This document shows positions 31,274 through 40,957 of a DNA stretch of 64,000 nucleotides, piece by piece. The translations under genes were made by a program, and so were the position numbers. Origin of the DNA: Acetobacterium sp. (lineage in GTDB: Bacteria; Bacillota; Clostridia; Eubacteriales; Eubacteriaceae); assembly GCA_028692885.1 (NCBI GenBank), contig JAQUWM010000006.1:1-64000 (forward strand). The letters are read 5' to 3'. Below the pieces are notes generated by a model. That model worked only from the letters and a program-made list of their open reading frames with translations, did no database searches and was not told where the DNA came from. The stretch's first letter is position 1, and the number at the start of each line of letters is the position of its first letter.

Positions 31274-32597
31274 CATCGTCTCCATCTAATGGGTTAGAAT
31301 TTAAACCAATATCCTGGTCATCAGCCATGACTAATGCACAAATGATCAGGTAAAAGATAAAATTCTCGCGAAACAGTAAATTGATCCCGAATCCTCTCAT
31401 GAGCAATGCTGCCAAAGGCAGCAGACAGAGTAAACGACCTCTAACCTTCATTGAAAAAGGTTTAAATACAGCATTTAATCCATTGAGATAGATAATTGAA
31501 CCGACCACCCCCAGGTGAATCAAAAGTTCTAGAAAATAGCTATGCGATTGGCGCAAATTGTAGTTTTCGAGCGAGTATCCCACCCCAAAAAGAAATATTC
31601 TCCAGTCACTTAAATAAAGCTTCAGATAAGCCGACCAGATATCAGACCGGCCTGTGGTAAGGTCTGATAGACTTTGAGTCACAAAGCTTCCCACCCCCAG
31701 TCTTCTCAGATAAATGTCAAAATATGGGATATTGGCTAGCTGTGTGATGATGATCAGCACCAATAGGATAACAACCATTCCCCGAATAAACGCCTTGAGA
31801 TTAAATGATATTCTCGATAATTGGAATAGTTTATAAATAAAATATAATAAAAATATACCGCCAACCGTAAGAAAAAAAGATAAACTTAAAGATAACACGC
31901 CAAATCCAAATAAAACGACAACCATCATATAATCATACCACTGATGCTTTTTCATTCCGATCATGTAAAGAAGTGCGGCGATCGCAATGGTGATGTCCAT
32001 GGTATAAAAATTGGGATTGGTTTGAATACCAGAGAATCTACCGAAAACATCACCATCATCCAGTTCAACTTTGGTATCTCTCATAAACTCACTTAAACCG
32101 GGTACATAGTCGCTGAAGAAACCCAGGGCTGACGCAATCAGAATGCCTGCCACAAAGAACAGCAACAGTTTTCGAACATCAATACTTTCCTGAGCATTCA
32201 TCACTAAAATCGCCAATAAAAAGTATATTAACAGGTCAACTAATTTAATCAGGCCCGAATTGTCGATGTTAAACAGTGAAAAAATAATCAGTGCCAGAAC
32301 TGATAAAACCTGATAAATTGACAGCTTCGACTTTTCATTTAGAAAAACCATTCTAAGAATAAAAACCGCAATCAAAAGATTAAAAAAAGTCATTCCACCC
32401 GGTGACAGTTTTAGGATCGGCGAAAATGGCAACATGAAGAACAGACCATAGACGCCTTCTGGTCCTCTGAAAAATACATAACCACTGGCAATAATAATTC
32501 CAATTATTAAAAAGAGATTGTACGAAAGACCGACGATTATTAATATTAGTGCCAACGCCAATACCCAAAAGGGATCTGCTGATTTTCTGATCATCAT
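31266..32597 (-). CDS. O-antigen polymerase/ligase-like membrane protein (Wzy type)
   Basis: 443 residues from the ATG at 32597 (AGAGG just before it), with about 11-12 membrane segments and a large loop between residues 330 and 370 (SFVTQSLSDLTTGRSDIWSA) that includes the Arg-Ser-x-x-W pattern common in the Wzy_C/WaaL family. It most likely joins repeat units of the polysaccharide on the outer face of the membrane. Start at 32597 leaves one base between it and the stop of the preceding glycosyltransferase gene. Confidence 0.8.
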   Translation of the reverse strand: MMIRKSADPFWVLALALILIIVGLSYNLFLIIGIIIASGYVFFRGPEGVYGLFFMLPFSPILKLSPGGMTFFNLLIAVFILRMVFLNEKSKLSIYQVLSVLALIIFSLFNIDNSGLIKLVDLLIYFLLAILVMNAQESIDVRKLLLFFVAGILIASALGFFSDYVPGLSEFMRDTKVELDDGDVFGRFSGIQTNPNFYTMDITIAIAALLYMIGMKKHQWYDYMMVVVLFGFGVLSLSLSFFLTVGGIFLLYFIYKLFQLSRISFNLKAFIRGMVVILLVLIIITQLANIPYFDIYLRRLGVGSFVTQSLSDLTTGRSDIWSAYLKLYLSDWRIFLFGVGYSLENYNLRQSHSYFLELLIHLGVVGSIIYLNGLNAVFKPFSMKVRGRLLCLLPLAALLMRGFGINLLFRENFIFYLIICALVMADDQDIGLNSNPLDGDDDE

Positions 32598-32598
32598 T

Positions 32599-33762
32599 TT
32601 AAACCTCTTTTTTCTCATCAATCATATTTTCAATGTAGTCGATAATTCTGGCGGCCCGGTTTTCGATATGAAATGACTGCGAATGAGCGAGCGCCGATGC
32701 TGACAGCCTACTCCTCAATTGCCGATCATTTTTCAATCTGTTAATGGCTTCGGCAATGGCATTGACATCCATACAATCAATCCGGATCGAATCCGCTGGC
32801 GTCAGAATATCATCATTAAAGTCCTGATCTGAAGAAATAATCGGCAGACCACAGGCCATCGCTTCCAAAATGGCATTACTGCTTCCTTCGGCAAGGGTTG
32901 GCAGCACAAAAACGTCGGAAGCATTTAAATAGTCACCGATCTGATCATGAGGGAGTCTGCCGGCAAAGAGAATTTCATCACCCGTTGGGATCAGTTTTCC
33001 CGAACCGATGTAAATGACCTTCGCCTGGTTAACTGCTTTCATCGCCTCTGACAGCCGCATAACGCCCTTGCGCTGATCAAATGAGCCCATAAATGCGACA
33101 ATGAAATCGTCCTCTTTAAATCCCAGTTTTTTTCTGACCAACATCTGATCAATTTTATAAAACTTTTCAGGATCAATGGCATTCGGTATCACGATCATCT
33201 TATCTTGGGTTGAAAGCTTCAATTCCAGACTCTCTTTTTGATTTTTAGTTGAAACGCAGATCACCCCATTGATACCAGCCAAAGCATTGTCAATGGTCTG
33301 ACGGGGAAAAAGGCTTTCAACCCAGATTTTGCTTTCACCGGTTGCCACAAAAAAAGGCCGCTGATATTTTTGACTGATCAAGCCAGCAGTGACACCCGAA
33401 TGCCAGAAATGGGCGTATAACAGCTCCGGAGAAGACTTAATCTGCTTAAAACAGCGGATGACCGCCTTCTGCGCCAGGGTCGCTGAAATATTTCTGCCGA
33501 ACAGCTTAAGATTTGAAAAGGTCAGGACTCGGGGCTGATAGACATCGACCCGGATGCCCTCTTTTAGACAATCCTGCCAGAAAAGCGGTCGGGCTGATTT
33601 TTTTTTGAAGACCTTCTTTGTCAGGCTTTGAGGCGCAATGACTGAACAGTGGTACCCCATTTTTGCAATGGCATCAACCAATTGTTTAACAAAGGTGTAA
33701 ACCGGATCGTTTTGAGTGGGATAGTTTGGCACAATAAAACAGATGTGTTTTTTTTTCGTCAT
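32599..33762 (-). CDS. Glycosyltransferase family 4 (a)
   Basis: 387 residues from the ATG at 33762, preceded by AAGGAAGGGG. GT-B fold with a C-terminal nucleotide-sugar site: VIPNAIDPEKFYK, VAFMGSFDQRKGVMRLSEA and VLPTLAEGSSNAILEAMACG, where the Glu-x7-Glu motif of GT4 enzymes falls. Retaining glycosyltransferase of the repeat unit; donor unknown. The preceding GT4 gene ends 23 bases upstream. Confidence 0.86.
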   Translation of the reverse strand: MTKKKHICFIVPNYPTQNDPVYTFVKQLVDAIAKMGYHCSVIAPQSLTKKVFKKKSARPLFWQDCLKEGIRVDVYQPRVLTFSNLKLFGRNISATLAQKAVIRCFKQIKSSPELLYAHFWHSGVTAGLISQKYQRPFFVATGESKIWVESLFPRQTIDNALAGINGVICVSTKNQKESLELKLSTQDKMIVIPNAIDPEKFYKIDQMLVRKKLGFKEDDFIVAFMGSFDQRKGVMRLSEAMKAVNQAKVIYIGSGKLIPTGDEILFAGRLPHDQIGDYLNASDVFVLPTLAEGSSNAILEAMACGLPIISSDQDFNDDILTPADSIRIDCMDVNAIAEAINRLKNDRQLRSRLSASALAHSQSFHIENRAARIIDYIENMIDEKKEV

Positions 33763-33785
33763 CCGAACCCCTTCCTTTTCTGACA

Positions 33786-34889
33786 TCAATTGCGCTGGAT
33801 TTCCTGGTAAATATGCTTATATTTTTGATTGATATCTGACCACCGAAATTTATTCGCATTGCTAACGGCATTTTCTGATAATTCCTGATAGTTGGCGGCT
33901 ATTTTAATAATTTTTTCGGCGATTTCTTCAGCATCATCACACTTTACGGCAAAGCCAACCTGACCATCCGGGAATTGGCCATCAAAGCCCTGGCCTCTTG
34001 TATAAATCACTGGTAATCCCTGACTCATTGCTTCTGGATACACCAGACCAAAGGTTTCAGTGACCGATGGCATCACAAAGATCTCGTTATTTCGATAAAT
34101 CTCGATTAATTCTTCTCGGGAGGAGTGCGGAATATAGTGGATAAACGGTTCATTTTTAAGCTGTTTAAAAATTGCCTCATCAGAGACTTTTCCGACGATC
34201 GTAAAGCTAACTTCATATCCCTGATGTTGTAAAATTTTAATGGCCCGAATCGTTGTGGGAATGTTTTTCCTTTTTTTGATCAATCCCACAAACAAAAGCT
34301 TGAGCCGTTTACGGTTCTCCATTTTTCCTGGAACTGCCGGATTTTCCAGCCAGAAGTCGGCGATCCCATTGGGGATAATTTCTGATTTCTCAGCGATCGC
34401 TTTTTTGAGCACCTTTGGTACATATTTTTCAATCACAGCATCTTGATAATTACTTGATAAAAAGATGATTTTTTCAGCCTCATTCAAGATCTCAATCCCC
34501 AGTTTTCTTAACCACACCATTCGTTTAAAAAAAATATTCGCATCCGTATCTCTTACAGCGACCAGATAGGGAATCCCAAAGTCTTGCTTGATTCGCATCG
34601 CAACATAGCCATTGGAGAACAATGAGTGGGCATGAACAACTGAATAATCATCCAGTTTATAAGCTTTTTTTATATCGCGATAGATCTTCAGGTGTTTTAA
34701 ATAAAAAACGTACCGATCAGCTTTTTTATGGTTTTGACTAATCAGGGTGTAGGTTCCCAGATCACGACTAACCGGAACCGGGGTGGGAACATAAACATCA
34801 ATGGCCATTTTGTTTTTGATCTGTTCATCATAAAGATTTTTATAAAAAGTACCCTCGGCATAATATGAATTGATATGTAATATTCTCAT
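33786..34889 (-). CDS. Glycosyltransferase family 4 (b)
   Basis: 367 residues from the ATG at 34889 (MRILHINSYYAEGTFYKNLY), preceded by GGAGAAGTGATGGG. A longer frame exists upstream but would overlap the aminotransferase gene and lacks homology-like sequence, so it is rejected. GT-B signatures: IIPNGIADFWLEN, LLFVGLIKKRKNIPTTIRAI, VMPSVTETFGLVYPEAMSQG. It adds a sugar of the repeat unit; donor unknown. Four bases separate it from the stop of the WbpE-like gene. Confidence 0.86.
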   Translation of the reverse strand: MRILHINSYYAEGTFYKNLYDEQIKNKMAIDVYVPTPVPVSRDLGTYTLISQNHKKADRYVFYLKHLKIYRDIKKAYKLDDYSVVHAHSLFSNGYVAMRIKQDFGIPYLVAVRDTDANIFFKRMVWLRKLGIEILNEAEKIIFLSSNYQDAVIEKYVPKVLKKAIAEKSEIIPNGIADFWLENPAVPGKMENRKRLKLLFVGLIKKRKNIPTTIRAIKILQHQGYEVSFTIVGKVSDEAIFKQLKNEPFIHYIPHSSREELIEIYRNNEIFVMPSVTETFGLVYPEAMSQGLPVIYTRGQGFDGQFPDGQVGFAVKCDDAEEIAEKIIKIAANYQELSENAVSNANKFRWSDINQKYKHIYQEIQRN

Positions 34890-34893
34890 CCCA

Positions 34894-36024
34894 TCACTTC
34901 TCCAACGTTTTGAAAATAACATTACAAATCTGTTCAATATCCTTTTCTTGTAGATAAGGATGCATCGGCAAGGATAAAACCGTTTCACAAAGGCTATTGG
35001 TAACCGCATAATCTGACTCATCAAAATATTGATGACCAAAGGCCTTCTGCTGATGCATCGGTTTGGCATAATAAATCATTGCCGGTATCTGGTTTTCACT
35101 GAGCGTATTTTTTAGCATCTCACGTTCAGACAAATCATCAAGCCTGATGGTGTACTGAGCAAAGCTGGAATAATATCCATTTGGGATCTCGGGGGTTTTA
35201 ACAAAATCGTTGAGCTTTTGGTTGTATAAAGAATAAATAGCATTAACCGCATCAAGTTCTGCTTCGATAAAGAAGGATAACTTGACGTTCAGCACCGCTG
35301 CCTGAATCGTATCCAGCCTGGAATTCAGCCCGATTCGGACATTGTCATATTTATCGCGACCCTTCCCATGAACCTTGAGCGAATTGAGCAGCACCGCCCA
35401 TTGATCATTATCGGTAAAAATAGCACCACCATCGCCATAGCACCCTAATGGCTTGGCCGGAAAAAACGAGGTCGTGGCAGCATCCCCAAAACTACCTGCC
35501 TTTTGTCCCTTGATCCGTCCACCAAAACCCTGTGCCGAATCCTCCAGTACCAATAAATTATATTTCCTGGCGATGCCTGTGATCTCCGGGTAGTTAGCCG
35601 GCAATCCAAACAAATCCACCGGGATTACCGCTTTCGGTTGCAGCTCGCCCTTTTGAAGGACTGCTTTTATCGCTATTTCCAGCTTTTGTGGATCGATATT
35701 GAAGGTATTTTTATCAACATCAACAAATATCGGGGTCGCCCCTTGCAACGCGACGACCTCTCCGGTTGAAAAAAAGGTAAAATCCGGTACAAAGACAGCA
35801 TCGCCTGCTTTAATATCCCAGGCCATCAAAACCAGGGTCATCGCTTCGGTGCCATTGGCACAGGTGATACAATGCCTAACACCAACATATTCAGCCAGCC
35901 GTTCTTCTAAAACGTTAATTTCTTTGCCACCAATAAAGTCAGCATTCATCAGAACTTTTTGAATGGCCCCATCAATTTCATTTTGATATGTTTGATATTG
36001 GGTCTTTAAGTCTCTGAATTCCAT
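34894..36024 (-). CDS. wbpE: UDP-2-acetamido-2-deoxy-3-oxo-glucuronate aminotransferase (WbpE-like)
   Basis: 376 residues, PLP-dependent. Visible: CITCANGTEAMTLVLMAW, VLEDSAQGFGGRIKGQKAG, and the PLP-binding Lys in FFPAKPLGCYGDGGAIF, a run typical of WbpE/WlbC. With WbpA, WbpB and WbpD in the same cluster this should aminate C3 of the 3-keto UDP-GlcNAc uronate, using glutamate. Start at ATG 36024; the in-frame GTG nine bases upstream is too close to GGAG to be used. Confidence 0.82.
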   Translation of the reverse strand: MEFRDLKTQYQTYQNEIDGAIQKVLMNADFIGGKEINVLEERLAEYVGVRHCITCANGTEAMTLVLMAWDIKAGDAVFVPDFTFFSTGEVVALQGATPIFVDVDKNTFNIDPQKLEIAIKAVLQKGELQPKAVIPVDLFGLPANYPEITGIARKYNLLVLEDSAQGFGGRIKGQKAGSFGDAATTSFFPAKPLGCYGDGGAIFTDNDQWAVLLNSLKVHGKGRDKYDNVRIGLNSRLDTIQAAVLNVKLSFFIEAELDAVNAIYSLYNQKLNDFVKTPEIPNGYYSSFAQYTIRLDDLSEREMLKNTLSENQIPAMIYYAKPMHQQKAFGHQYFDESDYAVTNSLCETVLSLPMHPYLQEKDIEQICNVIFKTLEK

Positions 36025-36052
36025 TGAAATCACACTCCACTCGTTGTTCTTC

Positions 36053-36613
36053 TTATTTTTGAATTAATTGATTATTCTCCAGGCTGTATGTTCGTTCGCA
36101 AACCTCACAGGATAATCCCGCTTTTAATGGTATTCCGCATTCGCAAACCCATCCGATTTGTTTCGCTGGCACACCAGCCATCAGAGCATAGTCTGTAACG
36201 TCTTTGGTAACAACGGCTCCCGAAGCAATCATTGCCCACCGACCAATGGTATTGCCACAAACGATGGTCGCATTGGCACCAATCGAAGCCCCATAGCGAA
36301 CCAGCGTCTTTATAAATCCCCCTGGACCTTTTGGATATTTGCTTCTTGGGGTCAGATCATTGGTGAAAACCATCGATGGGCCACAAAAAGCATAATCCTC
36401 CAACTCAACCCCTTCATACACTGAAACATTGTTTTGAATTTTCACGCCATTGCCAATTTTTACATGACTGCCAATATTGACATTTTGTCCTAATGAACAA
36501 TCCGTACCAATCTGGGCCCCTTCCTGTACGTGGCAAAAATGCCACACCTTCGTACCTTCGCCAATCTCTACATCATTATCAATATAACTGCTTTCATGTA
36601 CATAATAGCTCAT
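36053..36613 (-). CDS. wbpD: UDP-2-acetamido-3-amino-glucuronate N-acetyltransferase (WbpD-like)
   Basis: 186 residues of left-handed beta-helix (hexapeptide repeats such as IGTDCSLGQNVNIGSHVKIG), with FTNDLTPRSKYPKGPGG typical of WbpD/WlbB. The C-terminus has a CxC...CxxC pair (CECGIPLKAGLSCEVC) found in several homologues. It transfers acetyl from acetyl-CoA to the 3-amino group made by WbpE. Its ATG overlaps the stop of the wbpB-like gene by four bases. Confidence 0.85.
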   Translation of the reverse strand: MSYYVHESSYIDNDVEIGEGTKVWHFCHVQEGAQIGTDCSLGQNVNIGSHVKIGNGVKIQNNVSVYEGVELEDYAFCGPSMVFTNDLTPRSKYPKGPGGFIKTLVRYGASIGANATIVCGNTIGRWAMIASGAVVTKDVTDYALMAGVPAKQIGWVCECGIPLKAGLSCEVCERTYSLENNQLIQK

Positions 36614-37692
36614 TTTTTAAATCTCCCTTTAAAATCTATGGTGCTGCATTTTTCCAATGGCAGCCTGATGCTCCGACCTTCAGCGGCTGATTGATAGATT
36701 GCTAGAATAAGTTCCACTGCTCTTCGGCCGTCTGCTGCGGTGATTGATGGTTCCCGGTCATTTTCAATCGCATCAATCACATCGGCATAATAGGGTGTAT
36801 GACCATAACCATACACATTGGGGGGATTCTTACTGAATTTTTCTTTAACTTCCCGGGAATCATCACGGGCGTCAGCAAATTGCCATTCTTCAATAATATT
36901 GACGGACTGACCGGCTGCTTTGACGGTTCCCTTTTCGCCAAAAAGATACAGTGTTTCTTCCAGATTTTTAGGAAAAATCGTTGTTGTTCCTTCAACAATA
37001 CCATAACTGCCATTTGCAAACCGAATCAGCGCAATGCCAAAATCTTCCGCTTCAATATCGGGATGATTCAGATTATCTGTCATTCCGACGACTTCAATGA
37101 TATCATCACCCATCATCCATCTTAACAAATCAATATTGTGGATACATTGATTCATCAGGGCTCCGCCATCGTGTTCCCAGGTTCCCCGCCATTTTGAACC
37201 AGCATAGTACTCACTACCGCGGTTCCACCGGATATGAGCGGTCCCGTAAAATAGTTTTCCAAAACGCTGCTGTTTTATTGCTTCGCGAATTTTGATGACC
37301 GACTGGTTAAAACGATTCTGGTGACAAACACTGACCTTCACTTTTTTTTGTTTGGCTCTACTGATGATCTCGTCTGCCTCTGCCAATGAAAGGGTCATTG
37401 GTTTTTCAATGATCACGTTGCAGCCGGCCTCAATAAAATCCAACGCCATCGTCCCATGTTTTCCATTTTGGGTACAGATTGCCACAAGATCCGGCTGTTC
37501 TTTTTTGATTAACTCGTGATGATCCGAATATTGACGAACCTCCGCCGAAAGGTTAAATTTTGATATGGCTGCCGTCATACTATCTGGATTAAGGTCACAT
37601 AACGCCATGATGTCAAGGTCATTGGCAAGTGCAGCGGCAATATGGTTAGCCGAAATTTTTCCGCATCCGATTAGTGCATATTTTAGTCCCAA
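36610..37692 (-). CDS. wbpB: UDP-GlcNAcA 3-dehydrogenase (WbpB-like, Gfo/Idh/MocA family)
   Basis: 360 residues. N-terminal NAD-binding ALIGCGKISANHIAAAL, then IIEKPMTLSLAEADEI (EKP motif) and GALMNQCIHNIDLLRWMMGD with the catalytic His/Asp region of the family. WbpB oxidises C3 of UDP-GlcNAcA, in a cycle that uses 2-oxoglutarate to recycle NAD. Placement between WbpA and WbpD/E relatives makes this assignment firm, although the Gfo/Idh family alone is broad. Confidence 0.84.
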   Translation of the reverse strand: MGLKYALIGCGKISANHIAAALANDLDIMALCDLNPDSMTAAISKFNLSAEVRQYSDHHELIKKEQPDLVAICTQNGKHGTMALDFIEAGCNVIIEKPMTLSLAEADEIISRAKQKKVKVSVCHQNRFNQSVIKIREAIKQQRFGKLFYGTAHIRWNRGSEYYAGSKWRGTWEHDGGALMNQCIHNIDLLRWMMGDDIIEVVGMTDNLNHPDIEAEDFGIALIRFANGSYGIVEGTTTIFPKNLEETLYLFGEKGTVKAAGQSVNIIEEWQFADARDDSREVKEKFSKNPPNVYGYGHTPYYADVIDAIENDREPSITAADGRRAVELILAIYQSAAEGRSIRLPLEKCSTIDFKGRFKK

Positions 37693-37704
37693 GCGCGTCC
37701 CCCC

Positions 37705-39009
37705 TTACAGTAGCTCAATATTATCTCGATTTACTACGTTTTTCATTGCATTCTTTGTATCAAATATATAGTGGCCATGTTTTTGGACACGATCATAATC
37801 TACCTCAGTGTGTGCCGTTGTGATGATAATTAAATCTGCTGACGCAATCAATGCCACGGATAATTCCGGTTCGCTTTTTCGCGTTTTTCCATGATCCGGA
37901 TACTCCGGTACGAACGGATCATAGTAAAGCACCTCGGCACCTTCATTTTCAATTTCACCAATCAGTTTAATGGCCGGACTTTCACGGTAATCCCCGATGT
38001 CCTGTTTATACGCGACCCCCAGAAATAAAATGCGGGAGTCACTCAGTGTTTTCTTATGGTGGTTGAGTATCTTACTTGCCCGTTCGGCACAATATTCAGG
38101 CATCCGGTCATTCACCATCATCGATGATTCAATCATGGAGGTGTGAAACCCGTATTCCCTGGCCTTCCAGGACAGATAGTAGGGATCTAGCGGAATACAA
38201 TGACCACCAACCCCGGGCCCCGGATAAAAAGCCTGAAATCCATAAGGTTTCGATTTGGCGGCATCAATTACCTCCCAAATGCTGATCCCCATTTTATGGC
38301 AAAGCATGGTCAGTTCATTGACCAATCCGATATTGATATTGCGATAGGTATTTTCGAGGATCTTTTCCATTTCCGCCACTGCCGGTGACGACACCCGATA
38401 AATCGGTGCCTGCAAAATACTTTCATACATCGCAGCAGCCACTTCCGTACATTGCGGGGTAATGCCGCCCGTCACCTTGGGCGTATTTTTTGTTTTGTAG
38501 ATCAGATTTCCGGGATCAACCCGTTCCGGAGAAAAGGCCAAGAAAAAATCCTCACCACATTTAAGTCCGGACGACTCAAAAATTGGTTTAAGCAGTTCTT
38601 CTGTTGTTCCGGGATAGGTGGTTGATTCCAGGACAATCAGCATTTCTTTATGCATGTATGGAACAATGCTCTCAGCTGAAGACTTAACATAACTGATATC
38701 CGGCTGCTGATGCTGATCAAGGGGGGTGGGAACGCAAATACAGACGCAATCAGCAGCTGCTACCTTGGAAAAATCAGTCGTTGCTAAAAGAAGGCCCGAT
38801 TTGACAATTGCTTCTAAATCTTCATTGACCACATCGCCAATGTAATTGTGTCCGGCATTGACCATATCAACTTTTGCTTTTTGAATATCAAATCCAATCG
38901 TTCTAAAACCCGCCTTTGCTTTTTCCACTGCCAACGGAAGCCCCACATAACCAAGACCGACCACACCGAGTATTGCTGTTTTGGAAATTAATTTGTCTTT
39001 GATCGTCAT
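37705..39009 (-). CDS. wbpA: UDP-N-acetylglucosamine 6-dehydrogenase (WbpA-like)
   Basis: 434 residues, UDP-glucose/GDP-mannose dehydrogenase family. NAD site VVGLGYVGLPLAVEKAKAG, and the catalytic Cys in PGPGVGGHCIPLDPYYLSWK. First step of the UDP-GlcNAc3NAcA route, oxidising C6 of UDP-GlcNAc. A related enzyme, WecC, uses UDP-ManNAc, but the presence of WbpB, D and E relatives speaks for WbpA. Twelve bases separate it from the next gene. Confidence 0.87.
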   Translation of the reverse strand: MTIKDKLISKTAILGVVGLGYVGLPLAVEKAKAGFRTIGFDIQKAKVDMVNAGHNYIGDVVNEDLEAIVKSGLLLATTDFSKVAAADCVCICVPTPLDQHQQPDISYVKSSAESIVPYMHKEMLIVLESTTYPGTTEELLKPIFESSGLKCGEDFFLAFSPERVDPGNLIYKTKNTPKVTGGITPQCTEVAAAMYESILQAPIYRVSSPAVAEMEKILENTYRNINIGLVNELTMLCHKMGISIWEVIDAAKSKPYGFQAFYPGPGVGGHCIPLDPYYLSWKAREYGFHTSMIESSMMVNDRMPEYCAERASKILNHHKKTLSDSRILFLGVAYKQDIGDYRESPAIKLIGEIENEGAEVLYYDPFVPEYPDHGKTRKSEPELSVALIASADLIIITTAHTEVDYDRVQKHGHYIFDTKNAMKNVVNRDNIELL

Positions 39010-39023
39010 TTTAATAACTCCCT

Positions 39024-40280
39024 TTAGATTAATTCGATAAGTTTTTCCGTTAACCGTTGATAATCATAATCCGCTGCCGCCTTAATGGCATTTTGGCAAT
39101 AGTGTTTATATTCATGAGGTGGCATCTCACTAAACTGGATAATGGTTTTGGCCAATTGTTTCGCATCAGCATGATCAACCACAATTCCACTATTGTATCT
39201 TTTAATCAAATCGTATCCGAACTCACAATCAGAAACCGTCGGTTTTCCGCTGGCAAAATATTCAAACAATTTATTGAGGCTGGCCCCATATTTTTTTATC
39301 TGATTATCTTCAAAGTGAATAATATTGAGATTTGATTTGCTTAAGACATAGGGGATTTTATTTTTATCGACATAGCCTTTAAAAACGACATTGCTGATGT
39401 TGTTTTCTTTACAATAGGCGACCAGATTTTTTCGATCGCTGCCATCCCCATAAATAAGAAATACAATCTTACTGACCGCTTTTTTCTCAACAACTTGAGC
39501 GGCATCAACAATCGTTTTAACATGATTGACGAGACGAATTGACCCGGTATAAATCACTTTAAAGGTCTGTTCATTATCTAAATCCTCGTCTTCAAATTGA
39601 TAAAACTTTTGACTATCATTAAATGCTTCCCGATCAACACCATTATTAATATGATATACTTTTTTTAAATCAACGGGACCACCTTTTTGAGTATTCCAAC
39701 CGCGCTCAATAATGTAATCAGAACCACCTTCCATGGTAAAAATAAGCTTATCGGCCTTTTTATAAATCCATTTTTCCCCCCGATATAGCATTTTTGCGAT
39801 CAAACTGGTTCTTTTTAACCCTCCATAAGCAACAATGCTTTCTGGCCATAAATCCCGTACTTCGCAAAGACAAGGGATGCTAAATTTTTTTGCAATCTTA
39901 ATACCCGCAATCAATGTCAATGGATGAACACTTGAGGCCAGGATCACATCTGGTTTTCCATATTTTTTAGCATATTCTTTGGCAACCGGGAAAATATTTT
40001 TATAAAAACTGATCATATTAACTAGCCTTTTTTTTGCATTTCCAAGGTAAGCCGGCGTTTTTACAATCACAAAAGTGATGTTATCGACTGTATCGACCCG
40101 ATATTTTTTATTCGTGATGTCAATGTTTTCATTTGAAAAATGATTGGTTGAGGCGCAGAAGATGATCGGGTTATAACCTCTTTTACGTAAATTCTCAGCA
40201 AAAGAGTAATGTCTTCCGGCGCGATCTTTAATCATATTTGTGGCATAGTGGTTCCAGATCCAGACCGTTTTTTCCATCAT
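39024..40280 (-). CDS. Glycosyltransferase family 4 (c), WbuB-like
   Basis: 418 residues. IWNHYATNMIKDRAGRHYSF at the start, LCEVRDLWPESIVAYGGL, VIYTGSIRLVNHVKTIVDA and GASLNKLFEYFASGKPTVSD fit the WbuB-like GT4 branch. The ATG at 40280 overlaps the stop of the PglD-like gene (ATGA), with GGAG ahead. It probably adds the second sugar on the bacillosamine-type primer, as PglA does, but this is by position only. Confidence 0.84.
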   Translation of the reverse strand: MMEKTVWIWNHYATNMIKDRAGRHYSFAENLRKRGYNPIIFCASTNHFSNENIDITNKKYRVDTVDNITFVIVKTPAYLGNAKKRLVNMISFYKNIFPVAKEYAKKYGKPDVILASSVHPLTLIAGIKIAKKFSIPCLCEVRDLWPESIVAYGGLKRTSLIAKMLYRGEKWIYKKADKLIFTMEGGSDYIIERGWNTQKGGPVDLKKVYHINNGVDREAFNDSQKFYQFEDEDLDNEQTFKVIYTGSIRLVNHVKTIVDAAQVVEKKAVSKIVFLIYGDGSDRKNLVAYCKENNISNVVFKGYVDKNKIPYVLSKSNLNIIHFEDNQIKKYGASLNKLFEYFASGKPTVSDCEFGYDLIKRYNSGIVVDHADAKQLAKTIIQFSEMPPHEYKHYCQNAIKAAADYDYQRLTEKLIELI

Positions 40281-40897
40281 CGAACACTCCTGGCCGGAAC
40301 CCCAACATAGGTTCCGGCTTCGGTTATCGTTTTGACCACAACCGCACCGGCGCCAATTTTACAATTGCCGGTAATGGTCAGATTATTACTGACCACGCTT
40401 CCGATTCCAATCCAGGTTTTTTTGCCTATTTCCACCATTCCGGCCAAATGTGCCCCCGGCGATACGTGAACATAATCGGCGATGCGATTATCATGATCCA
40501 CTGTCGCTGCCGTATTGATAATACAGCCTCTTCCGATTCTGGTATCGCTGTTGATTACCACCCCGGCCATGATCACCGTTCCGATACCAACCTCAACCGC
40601 CCCTCCAATAATCGCCGCCGGGTGAATTAAAACCGGTATCCTGGCTCCTGCTAATGCCAGCTCATTTTGAACCTTCTCCCTGATTTCGTTGTTTCCAACT
40701 GCGACAAAAATATCGGCTTCATTTATGTATCGATAGGCATCCTCTGTTTTCCCTACAACAGGCAGCCCCAGACACGTTTTAATCGCTGCATCATCATCCA
40801 GAAAAAATATTTCTTTCCATTTATTCATTTTAATCGCAATATCGACGACAACTTTTCCATGGCCACTTGCCCCGATGATCATTAATTTCTCTTTCAT
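40277..40897 (-). CDS. pglD: PglD/NeuD-type sugar N-acetyltransferase
   Basis: 206 residues. N-terminal Rossmann-like start MIIGASGHGKVVVDIAIKM, then left-handed beta-helix with the catalytic His in NTAATVDHDNRIADYVHVSP. The family acetylates the C4 amino group of UDP-4-amino-6-deoxy-GlcNAc, giving UDP-diNAcBac; sister members (NeuD) O-acetylate sialic acid. With PglC and PglE relatives adjacent, the former role is favoured. A 60-base gap precedes it. Confidence 0.82.
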   Translation of the reverse strand: MKEKLMIIGASGHGKVVVDIAIKMNKWKEIFFLDDDAAIKTCLGLPVVGKTEDAYRYINEADIFVAVGNNEIREKVQNELALAGARIPVLIHPAAIIGGAVEVGIGTVIMAGVVINSDTRIGRGCIINTAATVDHDNRIADYVHVSPGAHLAGMVEIGKKTWIGIGSVVSNNLTITGNCKIGAGAVVVKTITEAGTYVGVPARSVR

Positions 40898-40957
40898 TAT
40901 GACATGTCTCCTTTCAATGAATATCGTGAAATTAAATTTGAAGATTTGAAGATATGT

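Noticed and set aside
34890..35069. Sixty-codon N-terminal extension of the GT4 gene at 33786-34889
   Set aside because: It would overlap the wbpE-like gene by 176 bases, has no ribosome site, and the ATG at 34889 has a good one and begins with the typical glycosyltransferase start.
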